Part shown: positions 10,202 through 20,317 of the stretch, piece after piece
How positions within the stretch are numbered: the stretch's first letter is position 1
How the letters are laid out: each line of letters begins with the position of its first letter
Source: Doryteuthis pealeii
Lineage: Eukaryota; Mollusca; Cephalopoda; Myopsida; Loliginidae
Assembly: GCA_023376005.1 (NCBI GenBank)
Contig: CM042179.1
Coordinates: 14,181,972-14,245,971 of the forward strand
Reading direction: 5' to 3'
Length of the DNA stretch: 64,000 bases
The notes under the pieces: model-generated
The model's input: only the letters and a program-made list of their open reading frames with translations
Told to the model about the DNA's origin: nothing
Database searches by the model: none
Program-made: the position numbers and the translations under genes

Positions 10202-10216
10202 TCTAGTGGGTTGATC
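10045..10216 (+). mobile_element. SINE-3 copy b: hammerhead with (TA)n inside stem III
   Basis: Plus-strand copy with a tRNA-like head (GGCCGTACGGGTAAGAGGA at the A box, GGGTCTCGAACCCGG around the B box). Next come GGTAGCTGTTAAAC, the hammerhead core and a GTTGATC end. The (TA)n array of about 32 bases lies inside the ribozyme instead of after the element. The flanking 9949-9968 TA stretch is a separate array. Confidence 0.75.
10136..10209 (+). ncRNA. Hammerhead ribozyme with microsatellite-expanded stem III
   Basis: CCACA (10136-10140) is followed by CTGATGA, stem II GAGGT/ACCTC with a GAT loop, then GAA and ACA. A (TA)n tract follows, then ATGATGTC at 10197-10203. The TA tract is self-complementary, so ACA..TGT closes an enlarged stem III with a small bulge. 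The site triplet is GTC. GTGG (10206-10209) pairs with CCAC to restore stem I, with a TA bulge beside it. Compared with copies a and c, the loopless stem has gained a large hairpin. Confidence 0.7.
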
Positions 10217-10319
10217 ACTTGGAGGATATTTCACTGACGACCGCCAGCTAAGCTTAAAATGCAAGGCTGTCCTATAAAATGGATGGACCACTCTCTGGCG
10301 ACCATTAGATATATACAGA

Positions 10320-10635
10320 TGTGTTTATTTATCAGTTAAAATCCCAGTTTGAAGATGACGATGGAGAGGAAGACAAATACACAATTAACAATGAATAAGA
10401 CGTTTACTCTTCTTCAAGATAGTCCGATTGGCATTTAGCCCTTATTCCAGTGAGTTTTCTTTTAGTCGAAGCACCCCTGAAACTCCTCTTTTTTGTATAA
10501 AGTGTAAATATGTACTGCTTTATTTCTTTTGGTATTTTGCACGCCCTAAAACTTTTCCATTGTGAGGAATTCTCAATTCTAATGAGGTTAAGTAAACAAA
10601 CAAAATGTGTTTATTTTTATATGGCTTTAAGCCGA
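10320..10635. other. Unassigned sequence
   Basis: No gene or known repeat seen between the hammerhead SINE and the fold-back at 10640. Confidence 0.35.
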
Positions 10636-10639
10636 CAAT

Positions 10640-10845
10640 TTTTTGAGGATATGCGCTTAATTTTGAAAATTAACTAGTTAATAATTAATGAATTTTAGGC
10701 GGGCATATATGTTCAAATGTAAGGCTAAACGAATCGATTGACATTTTCTCGATTTGTTTAGCCTTATTTGAACATATATGCCGCCTAAAATTCATTAATT
10801 ATTAACTAGTTAATTTTCAATATTAGGTACGACTTCAATTAAGCA
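10640..10845. mobile_element. Fold-back made of two SINE-3B tail modules
   Basis: The 3' module of the SINE-3B elements (37570-37690) is present twice, head to head. Left arm: GCTTAATTTTGAAAATTAAC, TAATTAATGAATTTTAGGCG and ATATATGTTCAAATGTAAGGC. The right arm is the reverse, with an AAATCGAGAAAA-type centre. Arms are about 95 bp. It could arise by inverted duplication of an element end. A (TA)n array follows at 10850-10903. Confidence 0.75.
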
Positions 10846-10848
10846 CAT

Positions 10849-10849
<1 letters not shown>

Positions 10850-10903
<54 letters not shown>
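10850..10903. repeat. (TA)n array at a SINE-1 3' end
   Basis: About 54 bases of TA between the fold-back at 10640-10845 and the minus-strand SINE-1 at 10904. Confidence 0.95.
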
Positions 10904-10906
<3 letters not shown>

Positions 10907-11189
10907 AACCCTCCGCATGAGTTGGGTGTGACACTATATCAATTTCTTAAGTGGGGCTTAACAGGTTTGAATCCAGAGTATTCCTTCTCCTAGACTGGTT
11001 ACCGAGCCATGCTTAAAGAGCACAGTCCGCCCAACTATTTACCCATACCTGGAGGGAGAGTAATTGGATGCATACTTTGTTCAAGGGTATTACCGCTATG
11101 TGAAAATGCAAACAACCTCGTCTAGGATTTGAACTCGGGTCGGCGAGTCAATTTTCTACGATTCTAACATTTACACCATGCGTGTCCAA
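10904..11189 (-). mobile_element. SINE-1 copy, full length
   Basis: Minus-strand copy with head CGCATGGTGTAAATG (A box), CCCGAGTTCAAATCCTAG (B box) and core TACCCTTGAACAAAG then CTCCCTCCAGGTATGGGTAA. The 3' end is CTCATGCGGAGGGTTGG then TA repeats. Confidence 0.9.
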
Positions 11190-11261
11190 CTTCGTAATTA
11201 TAATGAGTAATTTGAATTTTGATTTTGAATAGAAATTTAGTTTTCTTGTTGTAGTTACTGT

Positions 11262-11645
11262 TTATCAACCTGGGATTGTCTAGTTTATTGGATCGTTTCT
11301 GTCTACTAAGGACGATGGCGTAGTGTCCAAAATAAAAATAATTTTTATCTGCATCTGCGCAAGTGATTCTGCAGGCCAATTTTGAGTGACAGTCTTTGGT
11401 GCACTGAATGCACACAAATTGTGATGCTTTCTGTGGCTGCTGGCTTTTATCTCTCTTTCTGGCTCTCTTTTCTGTAGAGGCTACTCTCCTCCCTGTCTCA
11501 CCCCTCTCTGTGCCTTGCTTAACATTGAGGCGCCAAGCCGCTCTATTTTTTGCATCTACCCCCCACGTGTTTGTGTCAATATGGCATATCCTCATAGCTC
11601 TCCTGCAGACATCTTTAAATCGTAGGCGTGGTCCATGTTCCATTC
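11262..11645 (-). pseudogene. LINE 3' end, copy 1 (C-terminal zinc-finger-like tail)
   Basis: The minus strand reads GPRLRFKDVCRRAMRICHID then TNTWGVDAKNRAAWR. A basic Lys/Arg/Glu-rich stretch follows, then FVCIQCTKDCHSKL. This is the conserved C-terminal tail (CxxCxxDCxS) seen after the reverse transcriptase of many metazoan non-LTR elements. A 3' UTR ends in a short hairpin (GTCCTTAGTAGACAG-like). The upstream RT is absent, so the copy is 5' truncated. The partner copy at 50866-51200 lacks a further 5' part. Confidence 0.75.
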
Positions 11646-11682
11646 TCCATTCAATTTATTCCAAACTACTGTATGCATTCAC

Positions 11683-11958
11683 CCCCCACCCCCACACGAG
11701 CAAGAAGTGACACAATCAGTTTCTTAAGCAGAGTTTAATAGGTTTGAATTCAGAGTTTTCTTTCACCTAGACTGGTGGTTTAACCAAGGTTATAGAGTCC
11801 AGTCTTCTCTACTATCTACTCACAGCTGGAGGGAGAATAGTTAGTTTCTCACCTTTCATAAACCCTATGTGAAATGTTATCAGCTTCATCCAGAATTTAA
11901 ACTCGTATCACTGGATCCATTTCATACATCGATAACCATTACATAACAGACTCTTCTA
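11683..11958 (-). mobile_element. SINE-1 copy
   Basis: Minus-strand copy, diverged in the head (GTTATGTAATGGTTATC; GAGTTTAAATTCTGG). Core and tail are clear (CTCCCTCCAGCTGTGAGTAG; AAACTGATTGTGTCACTTC). The 3' end is bounded by CGTGTGGGGG. Confidence 0.8.
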
Positions 11959-12136
11959 CTAAATTAATATTCTATAATACTATTGAAAAATACTAGAAAT
12001 TAATAGATAAGATTACTCCACAAATTACTATTCATAAAAGGAAATATTTGGACTAAAATTAAGTTAAAACTTCCATTAACAATATATGATTTTAAAATTT
12101 CAGGGTTGTTGCTTGTCCTAGTTAAAGTCTTTTTTT

Positions 12137-12138
<2 letters not shown>

Positions 12139-12178
<40 letters not shown>

Positions 12179-12260
12179 TGTGTGTGTGTGTGTGTGTGTG
12201 CGTGAGAGAGAGAGAGTGAGTGTGTATGTGTGTGAGAGAGAGAGGGGGTGCGTGTGTGTT
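12139..12260. repeat. (GA)n / (GT)n compound microsatellite
   Basis: A GA tract at 12139-12175 is followed by alternating GT and GA tracts to about 12260. Confidence 0.95.
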
Positions 12261-12478
12261 AAGTTAAAACTTTCATCAAAATATATAAATTTTAAAATCT
12301 TAGGGTTGTTGCTTGTCCTAGTTATTTTGTGCTGTAGTTTTCTTTATATAGATAGATATATAGATAGATAGATAGATAGATATACTGTGTATGTGTTTCA
12401 CCCTTGGAAGATTACGGTGTTATTCTTGTGACAGGATCACCAGGTAATAAACAACTCCTGTGTCTGGTATAATCACCC

Positions 12479-13110
12479 ATGAAAATGTCTGATAATAATA
12501 CAAACAAACGAGGGACTCAAATGACAGATTCGAGTGTCATGATCGATAGGTGCTCCCTTGAGATAACCAGCATGGGGGAACCGGTCCCCATCCTGCAAAT
12601 GTTGGCTGTTCTAATTTCGACTACGCAGACAAGAACCACAGCTACAAAGATATCTCAAGAGTTCAGAAAAAAGTAGGTATAGAAGACGATAAACATATTG
12701 TTCACCTCTATTTGAAAAACAGTCCCAAAACAAAGAGGTTATAGAAAACGAATGATTGAACTTTGGACGGGATGTGCTAAATTTAATACAAAGATAAAGA
12801 CTTGCATATCAACAAGAAGGATTCTCACAAACGGATGGTTTTCTGAAATATGTAGGCAGTTAAATTGGGAAGAAAACACTCAACAGGATATCATGAATTA
12901 GCTGAGACAAAATCGTGAAAATCACAACACGGCAGAACCCAGAACCACAACTGCAACAACATTTAATGCACGAAGAAAGACACTTTGAAACATCACTCAA
13001 TAAGTCCCGAATGATCCAGGGAAAGAGATTTGGCTCCAATGAAGAAGTGATATTGAGGCGTATTTTGAGGCCAAAAACAAATCATTCGCAAAAAACAAAA
13101 AAAAAAAAAA
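12479..13110 (+). pseudogene. LINE N-terminal coding region, decayed
   Basis: From about 12730 the plus strand reads KQRGYRKRMIELWTGCAKF, NTKIKTCISTRRIL and TNGWFSEICRQLNWEENTQQ, about 55 codons open before a stop. Further stop-broken stretches rich in Thr, Asn and Arg follow. The pattern GYRKRM-I-LW ... NGWFS-EI matches, from memory, the region upstream of the RT in a non-LTR family found in cnidarians and molluscs. The RT fragment at 35349-35681 may be the same family. Several in-frame stops show it is dead. Confidence 0.5.
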
Positions 13111-13490
13111 GGCTTTGATTTGTTAGAGAAATATTGGAATCAGTGTACGACCCTACAAGGAGACCATGTTGAGGAATAAAGTCGAATTTTGTCTAAAAGT
13201 TGTTTTATTATTTAGGACCGGGATTAAGTGTTGTGTTAGGGTTAATAAGGAAAACCAGCATCAAAGAGAAGGAAGTATTACTTTGCTCGTTATCATTTCA
13301 ATAAGTTTGTTTTGTTCTTAGACATATTATTATAGTCTATCAAGACAAATATTGAACTATTCAGTGGAAACAGATTGAGAAATGTCTGGAGAAAAAATGT
13401 GTACTTTGTATAAACCTCAACCCGACCCAACATGTTGGCGGGAGTTTTTCTTCTAGGTATACAAGTCCACTACATACCATTGAAGGAGGT

Positions 13491-13765
13491 ACGTGGTGTG
13501 ATGGCTAGAATCGTAGGAGATGGAATCGTCGACCCAAGTTCAAATCCTAGACAAGGTTGTCTAAATTTCCCATTGTCCTAAAACCCTTGGGAAAGGTGTG
13601 CATCCACCTGCTCTTCCTCCAGTTATGGGTAAATAGCAGGGTCGACTGGAATCTTTAACCATGGTTATGCAAACAGTCTAGGACAAACTCTGAATTCAAA
13701 CCTGTTAAACTCTGCTTAAAACATTGACCTTGTGTCACATCCTGCTCCTACGGAGGGTTTGGTAA
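13491..13765 (+). mobile_element. SINE-1 copy, plus strand, full length
   Basis: This is the clearest plus-strand reading of the family. It has ACGTGGTGTGATGGCTAGAA (A box), CCAAGTTCAAATCCTAG (B box), CCCTTGGGAAAGGTGTGC and CTCCAGTTATGGGTAAATAG. Next are TTTAACCATGG, CTGAATTCAAACCTGTTAAA and TTGACCTTGTGTCACATCC. It ends with TGCTCCTACGGAGGGTTTGG then TAAATATG. Confidence 0.9.
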
Positions 13766-14162
13766 ATATGTACATTTCATTGAAGGAACAATGTTCAGTG
13801 CCCTGAATTGCGAAATGCTGGAGAAGTTGCTTCAATTGGTAAAATATTTTCAGCTACTGTGTGGTTGGTATTTTCAACATTATAATAACCTGAAACATGC
13901 TGCAGTGATAAGGAGATGTTAAAAACAAGTAAAATAAAGGTTTTGGAGGGAACAAGTCGCTCGATTGATCTATAAGTACCAGTTGAGATGTTGATATTCA
14001 TTTGAGGTGATATCCGGGCTGTCAATGTGTATCTGAGATGTAATAATTTCATTTACTTTTTGGTATTTTAAGAGTTACATTATTCTACGACGTGCAGGTT
14101 AAAGTGTTTTTGTCTCTTTAGGTGAATATTGTCATTTTCATCTATATATAGTATATAAAGAC

Positions 14163-14252
14163 GCGTGGTGTAATTGTTACCGTCGTTGACCCGAGTTCAA
14201 ATCTTCGACGAGACATTTTGAATTTCACATAGCGCTAATACACTGTTGATTA
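14163..14252 (+). mobile_element. SINE-1 head only (3' truncated)
   Basis: Contains GCGTGGTGTAATTGTTACC, CCCGAGTTCAAATCTTCG and CACATAGCGCTAATAC, then breaks off. A 3'-truncated retroposon is unusual, since target-primed reverse transcription truncates 5' ends. A later deletion or interruption is more likely. Confidence 0.7.
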
Positions 14253-14379
14253 AACAGGCATCGAAGAACTTTAGAAGATCTTATTCAAATAATAACGTGT
14301 GTTTCAACGCTTGTTTGATCAACAGTCAAACTATTAAAAGTGATTCCCCAGGTTAGGTCATTACTATTCTCTTATACAC

Positions 14380-14490
14380 AGGGAACGCATAAGGAAGGCC
14401 GAAGAATACAGTGGCCGAGACAATACAGATGAGTACAACAGTCCGAAACATTAAATTATTCCCATCATGACTAATCTTTAAAAAATACAG
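14380..14490 (+). mobile_element. Degraded hammerhead-like/family E fragment
   Basis: Shares with 24.3 and 46.5 kb the order AAGGCCG ... GGCCGAGAC, a GATGAG block and CAGTCCGAAACATTA. The hammerhead core is lost (AAGGAAGGCC in place of CTGAAGAAGGCC). Confidence 0.4.
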
Positions 14491-14702
14491 ATAAATAATG
14501 AGTGTTTATATTTGGAAATGCCATACTCTGTTAAGTTTGCATGTTAAAGAAATACATTTCACCTATTACTCAATGTAAAAAAAAATTCCCTGATAGAATA
14601 TGTTATTGAGAGTTAGTAAATTCTTTCATTCATTTTTTCTTCTCTGAAACATTTGAATGAAGCATTGAAACAATCGATGCAAAAGATCTTTTGATTGAGA
14701 GA

Positions 14703-14730
14703 TAGATAAATAGATAGAGAGAGAAGAGAG

Positions 14731-14770
<40 letters not shown>

Positions 14771-14780
14771 GTGAGTGAGT

Positions 14781-14840
<60 letters not shown>
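14703..14840. repeat. (GA)n / (GT)n compound microsatellite
   Basis: Two GA tracts separated by GTGA repeats, then a GT tract at about 14811-14840. Confidence 0.95.
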
Positions 14841-14843
<3 letters not shown>

Positions 14844-15149
14844 AATAATGTATAAGATATGCTCTTATACATTTTTCTGTCTGAATACGTTCTTACAGAA
14901 CTAAATGTTTTCATCCAGAATTACCACACCTGAAGCTCCATAACCCCAAAATGTATTTTTCCATATAAAAATGGCAAGGAATTAAGATAGGATTTTCCAA
15001 CAGTAAATAGAATTATTCACTTGTAAGTTTTAAAAGGCAGACAGGAAATTTGTTCTACAATAAAGATAGCAGGATTTAAAAAAAAAAACAACTATATTTA
15101 ATTTAATTTCTTATTCTATAAAAATATTGAAAAAGGAAATGATTCTGTC

Positions 15150-15605
15150 CAAACTTTGCTTTTGTGGCATGTATTGTGACATTTAGAAATTTTGTATTTA
15201 TTTTGTATACTCCACATCTTTTGTTTTTGTATCTTGAGACCCCCTGGTAGTGTGTTTCCCGAAATTATATGAGGTAAATATGTGTTTTAGATTTTTGGTT
15301 GTCTTTTACTTTTAATTGTTTTTGTTGTGTTTAGAATCTTTTTAATTTTATCATTGTTTTTTAATTGGTTTAGTATTTCTGTGAATAGTATTGGATTGTT
15401 CTTGTTGTTTGTTGAGACATATAATTGGTGTTGTTAATTGTTGTGTTTTTTAGGGGTTCGTAGATGTTATAGTAGTATTTTTTCTGCTAACTCAAATCCC
15501 TTACTAATAAGTGTTGTAGGGTAGCCTCTCTGAATGAGGGTTTTGTGTAGTTCTTCTAGGCGGATTTGTTTTTGTTATAGGGCAAATTTACACATTCTCA
15601 TTTAA
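15150..15605 (-). pseudogene. Penelope-like retroelement RT C-terminal fragment
   Basis: From about 15600 downward the minus strand reads IRLEELHKTLIQRGYPTTLI then SKGFELAEKILL. After stops it continues STNNKNNPILFTEILNQLK, NNDKIKKILNTTKTIKSKRQ and finally a KRCGVYKIN-like block. This order (RGYP; NPILF; IxxSKRQP; KRCGxC) is, from memory, the region after the RT core in Penelope-like elements, before the GIY-YIG nuclease. It has at least four stops and one frameshift, so it is inactive. Hammerhead ribozymes are known in terminal repeats of this class, which makes its position near the hammerhead-like motif at 16388 relevant. Confidence 0.6.
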
Positions 15606-15689
15606 CTAAGACCCGAATATAACTATACATGAATAAGAATTTACATGTATTTAAATTAAAGGTATTCAAAAATGAACCAAGATATTTAT

Positions 15690-15830
15690 AAGCAAGTAGA
15701 TTTTTAATTTGGCACAAGGCCACGAGAATAGGTCATATAGTTGGGATCGAACTCATTTATTCAGTAGTAATTGATTTTGCAGTACTTGCCTGCCAACCAT
15801 TACACATTTGTGTCCTCACTACAACATGAG
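15690..15830 (-). mobile_element. SINE-5 copy 1 (tRNA-derived)
   Basis: The minus strand carries an A-box-like AATGGTTGGCAGG and a B-box-like GAGTTCGATCCCAAC, followed by CTTGTGCCAAAT. The plus-strand form TTTGGCACAAGGCCA resembles a module I remember from cephalopod SINEs. A second copy follows at 15858-15968. Confidence 0.6.
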
Positions 15831-15857
15831 GCGCCCAAGATGCTGAGCTTCGCTTCT

Positions 15858-15968
15858 ATTTGGCACAAGATCAGAAGTAAGGGACATATAGTAAAGATCG
15901 AACTCACAACTCAGTAGTTAATTGATTTTGTAACGGTAGGTTGCCAACCATAATATCACGGGTCCCTC
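15858..15968 (-). mobile_element. SINE-5 copy 2, tandem with copy 1
   Basis: Same order as copy 1 in the same orientation: TATGGTTGGCAACC, GTGAGTTCGATCTTT and ATCTTGTGCCAAATAG. The pair is separated by under 40 bp. Confidence 0.6.
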
Positions 15969-16152
15969 ACATATATTTATAGCATTCATCAGGCAGACTT
16001 GTGTCCAGACGAATAAATATATACTAAAATATATATTCATTATTTATTTATTTATTAACGCGCTATCACAGATATTGAGCACTGTTCTAATAATTATGTT
16101 CGTTGGCTCACTACTGCCTCTTCAAGTGTAATAGTACTAATCACACACATTG

Positions 16153-16153
<1 letters not shown>

Positions 16154-16212
<59 letters not shown>
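16154..16212. repeat. (TA)n microsatellite
   Basis: About 58 bases of TA with one phase slip near 16212. Confidence 0.95.
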
Positions 16213-16220
<8 letters not shown>

Positions 16221-16336
16221 TAGTTTTTTTTCGTAGTTAGAGTCTTTCCATGTGTGGTTTAACCAAGCTGATGCAGGTAGACCATAAGGAGAGCTCAATG
16301 TGCCTAATACCAGTGAGTAAAAGGACAGAGCAAGAA

Positions 16337-16460
16337 ATTTAGTAAATGAAGAAAAACTCTCAGTAAGAGTCATATTCTTGTGATTACCTGAAGATGCCGT
16401 ATTAATACGGTTGAAATAAATTATTGTAATGAAGCAAGTTTAGAGTTTTTCTTCATTTAC

Positions 16461-16516
<56 letters not shown>
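16337..16516 (+). mobile_element. Inverted-repeat element with hammerhead-like centre and TA tail
   Basis: A 23-bp perfect inverted repeat (starting TTTAGTAAATGAAGAA at 16337, its reverse ending at about 16464) encloses about 80 bp. The centre has CTGAAGA (16388-16394), a stem (CCGTATTAATACGG) and GAAAT, which resembles a hammerhead core and stem II. Stem I does not pair well. A (TA)n array (16465-16516) follows. Confidence 0.45.
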
Positions 16517-16519
<3 letters not shown>

Positions 16520-16589
16520 AGGAGTTAAATAACAAAGATGTAATAAAAATAACTTCCTTGGTTAACCCAAGAGCCATTAATCTTCATTA

Positions 16590-17462
16590 AAACATATTCT
16601 TGAGGTTGCATAATAGATCTGGAAAGGGATCGGCTTCGCCAACCTAATTTATGTCCAAGACGCGCTACGTAGGTAGCGCCCCCACACCCAAAGTAGGTTA
16701 CGGGAGCAGTAAGACACCGGAGGATAGGCTTAATTTATAGACTAGTGGATTTATGAAGTTATTTTCGTATCTATCTGATGAGGCTTGATATGAATAATTT
16801 TGATATTTCAGACTGTTGTCCTCATCTGTATTGTTTTGAAACACAATAAATAGGCTATACTTTGTTGCTATACTTATACTTGTATGTATTTATGAGATGA
16901 GTCTTGATATGAATAATTTTGATATTTCGGACTGTTGTCCTCATCTTTATTGTGTAGAAACACAATAAATAGGCTATGCCTTGTAGCTATACTTATACTT
17001 GTATGTATTAATGAGATGAGGCTTGATATTAATTATTTTGATATTTCGGACTGTTGTCTTCATCTTTATTCCTGTATGTATGACACAATGTTAAGGTCAC
17101 TGTAATTAATCAATGTGATTAATTAAGTAATTAATTTGATTGATTAAAAAAGACCTAAACAAGGTCAGAGGTCACAGTGGTCTGAGCATAATGTTTATAC
17201 ACAATAATAAAGAAGAGAATAATAGTCCGAAATATCAAAATTATTCATATCAAGCCTGATTTGATAGATCCAAAGATGAATTAATATACGCTTCTTAATT
17301 TATAAATCCAGAAATCCAGAAATCAAGCCTATGCCCCCGCTGTCACATTGCTCCCGTAACCTGGTTTGGTCGTTGGCATGCTACCCATGTAGTGCATCTG
17401 GTATATAAGACTGGCGAAGCCGATCCCTCTCCAGGCCTCTTATACAGCATTAAGAATATAAT
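16590..17462. mobile_element. Non-autonomous element with imperfect terminal inverted repeats
   Basis: The outer ends match in inverted orientation over about 200 bp: ATATTCTT, then a variable part, then GGGATCGGCTTCGCCA at 16628 and TGGCGAAGCCGATCCC near 17413. Inside these are GGTTACGGGAGCA and its partner TGCTCCCGTAACC, and ATAGGCTT with AAGCCTAT. The centre holds a 119-bp tandem repeat (16777-17075). No coding region is visible. Superfamily unknown. Confidence 0.75.
16777..17075. repeat. 119-bp tandem repeat, 2.5 copies
   Basis: Units begin GATGAGGCTTGATATGAAT at 16777, 16896 and 17015, spaced 119 bp each. Each contains TTTTGATATTTC, GGACTGTTGTCCTCATC and AACACAATAAATAGGCTAT. The unit shares its GATGAGG...GTCCTCATC part with the elements at 24.0-24.4 and 46.0-46.7 kb. 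Confidence 0.9.
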
Positions 17463-17469
17463 ATAAAAT

Positions 17470-18180
17470 TATTCATTAAATTATATCTTTATTATTATTT
17501 TTTTTTGTTTTGTTTTCATAACGTTTTAATTACTTAGATTATTTGATTGTCTACTTTGTTTGCTTTGACTGGGTTTTTTGGAGCATTTAATGATATATTT
17601 TTATTGTTTATTCCTTTGATTTATTTTCATTACCAAGTTTGGCTTAATTGATTATCGTATTCATTTCTAGTTTCGGTGTAAAATTATTATCGTAACAGAC
17701 TACAAAGAATAAGTTTACCGCTTTTTAAGTCTAAAGATGACAAAGTCACACGCACTAAGGACTGAAAGGTAACTGTACTACGAGATGATCATCATTTCAG
17801 GATGTAATAGTTTCACAAACAAAAGGTCGTGTTTATTGTTCGTCTCAGGAACCGTTCTTCTTATCTGAGTCTCCTGTCTGATCATGCTAGGAGAAGACTT
17901 TCCCAGAGTCCACGTCCGGTCGAAATTAGTGACCAGAAGACGTTTGGAACTCCATAGATATTTTAGTATGTCTTTGTGAGTTTTTCATATGTTTGTGTAT
18001 ATGTATGTGCGTGTGTGTATCTGTGTCCGTGTATTCAAAAATCAATTTGTGCAATACGTTGAAGAAATGTACCAAGTCGATGACATGTGTGCATGTATGA
18101 ATATACGTGTTTGTATTTGAGTATGTGTGTGTGTGGGTGTTTCTTTAGCATTGTACGTGCGTATATGCGTTCGTTCGTGT
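17470..18180. other. Unassigned AT-rich sequence
   Basis: No gene or repeat family recognised; GT-rich microsatellite-like stretches occur at 18000-18160. Confidence 0.35.
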
Positions 18181-18184
18181 ATTT

Positions 18185-18440
18185 GCTGAACCAGAGGTCG
18201 CACGTGACTCAGGTAGACTTAAAGGGCTGAACCTTGAATGCAAACGAACCGGATGCAGGTTCAATCCCCACCACCACCCAATACCATCATTGCCACTGTA
18301 AAAAAAAAAACATGATCACCACCTACAATACCTCCATACTTTTTTTTTTGTTAGCCCACACTTCCATCACAACCACCACCACCACCACCTATCCAGCGAC
18401 CGGATATACTAACCCTGCAGTACTCTGATCCCCTCACCTC
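18185..18440 (+). other. Possible old tRNA-derived head followed by ACC repeats
   Basis: GATGCAGGTTCAATCCCC near 18252-18269 looks like a B box, and a run of ACC triplets lies at 18372-18388. No convincing A box or repeat partner in this window. Confidence 0.25.
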
Positions 18441-20018
18441 ACTGTACAACTACACCTCCACCTATTCTCATTCCTTACTTACTCACCTACATCCCTTTCG
18501 CAAACAAACAGAGATTTTTTGAGTGCTTGACCAGCCAGCCCACACCATTACCATGTCTACCACTTGCACGGAACGTTTTTCCTATTTCGGCGACCCCCGC
18601 CTAAACATTATACCTTCTTGTTGATCCAGAAGGAACAGCGACATGGTACCGGAAGCAGATTTTTGCATACATGTGACTATGGTCAAGGCAAGAACTTCAG
18701 TTCATTTTTCCATTCTTTATTTTTTTCTAATCAATAATAATGTTAATAGTAATAATAATCTTATTATAATGGAGATTGTGTGTTTTTTCTGTCTGTAACC
18801 GAAACTATATTCCTACTCAAGTCACAATTCTCTTAGTTATTGACATCACATTCTTCATGATTTTATTTTTATCTAAACCTCAATTATTAATAAAATTGTC
18901 TTACATTATTAATACTGTTAACTATGTCTACATACTGACAACATGCAATTATATTTATATATACAACAAAATAGTGGTTTACAGTGTGAACGGGAAGGCT
19001 AATTTGCATATTAATATTAAAAAATCGAATTTAATAAATATGTGCTTAGTATTATTGATTTCTAACTGTTTGGTTTTATTTTAATGAATATAAGCAAAAT
19101 TCTCTTCAATGAATCTTAAATGAAATCCATTAACAAGATAAAATAACTGTCATTTTTATTCTTTACTTCCTCTTTTAACTAAATACTTAAATTAGAAAAA
19201 ATAACAATGAAAGACGAGAGTGATGAAAGAGTAAGTTTCAGTTGTTCCATTTTTATTATACTCCCTCTGTTTCAAATCTTTTATTATACTCCCTCTGTTT
19301 CAAATCTTTTTATCTGTATTCTTATTTAGTTTTATTAGCCTTTCTAATTTAATACAACATTTTATTACATTAAAACGTGAATACTTGCACCCGGAGGGTG
19401 CATATATTTGCTAGTAATAGTAATAATAATATTTATCATAATTATTTTTATTATGAGTTTTTCACATCAGCGTTAGCTGATGGTGTTTAACTGAAGTCTG
19501 AGTGACAACAAGTCTCCTCAGGTTTCCAGAGCTCTCCTGAGTATTCCAGCTGTTGTTTAGATGTTCTCAATCCTTCCTCTGTTTCCAAATTTCTCTAGTC
19601 TGTTTTCTAAACTTTTGTGGGCCGTTCCAAGGGCACCAACTACAATTGGTATCACTTTCACCCTCATCTTCCTCGGGTTTTTTTTCTCGATTCTCTGGCA
19701 AGGTTCAGGTATTAGTGTATCTTTTTGTTATGATTGATCTTCACTCAGAACTGCTAGGTCTGAAAAATCTGCTAGTTGACAAGTTCTCTTTTGTTTTCTT
19801 TCTTTTGTTTTCTTTCTTTTTTAATTTTTTTTTGTTAATCAATACTAGGGCTGTGCTTCTGGCTGGGATAAGGTGATCCGTATTTATCCCAAAATCCCAG
19901 AAAGTTTTATGCGTTCTATTCTCAGAGCAAATTCTTTTTTATGCATATATCATTTTGTTGTATGGTCAAAATTAAGTATGCAGGCTACTAGATATTACTA
20001 ATTTTAAAACTAGCAAAG

Positions 20019-20020
<2 letters not shown>
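18440..20020. other. Unassigned AT-rich region
   Basis: No gene recognised. A 28-bp direct duplication lies at 19253-19308. Readings of about 100 codons at 18776-19084 and 19553-19876 have no domain and biased AT-rich composition. Confidence 0.35.
19253..19308. repeat. Perfect 28-bp tandem duplication
   Basis: Two identical adjacent units beginning TTATTATACTCCCTCTGTTT at 19253 and 19281. Confidence 0.95.

Positions 20021-20021
<1 letters not shown>

Positions 20022-20097
<76 letters not shown>
20022..20097. repeat. (TA)n microsatellite
   Basis: About 76 bases of TA. Confidence 0.97.
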
Positions 20098-20098
<1 letters not shown>

Positions 20099-20184
20099 TA
20101 TTATTCTTATTTCAATTTTAATTATTCTATTATTATTATTTCATTTCATTTGATTATTTAAAAATAATAATAGTTTGAATAATG

Positions 20185-20317
20185 TACACATGGATAAACT
20201 CCTGACCGAAACACGTGTAAGTAATATTGATTAAAATGTCCTATATTATCCATTCTATAGTTTCTTTCCTTTATTCATTTTTTCAACATACCGTCGAATT
20301 CACTTCCAGTTTCATTT

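Noticed and set aside
19253..19308. Similarity of ACTCCCTCTGTTTC to plant Stowaway MITE ends
   Set aside because: Only a short C/T-rich word matches. There are no inverted ends and no TA duplication; it is a simple 28-bp tandem duplication.
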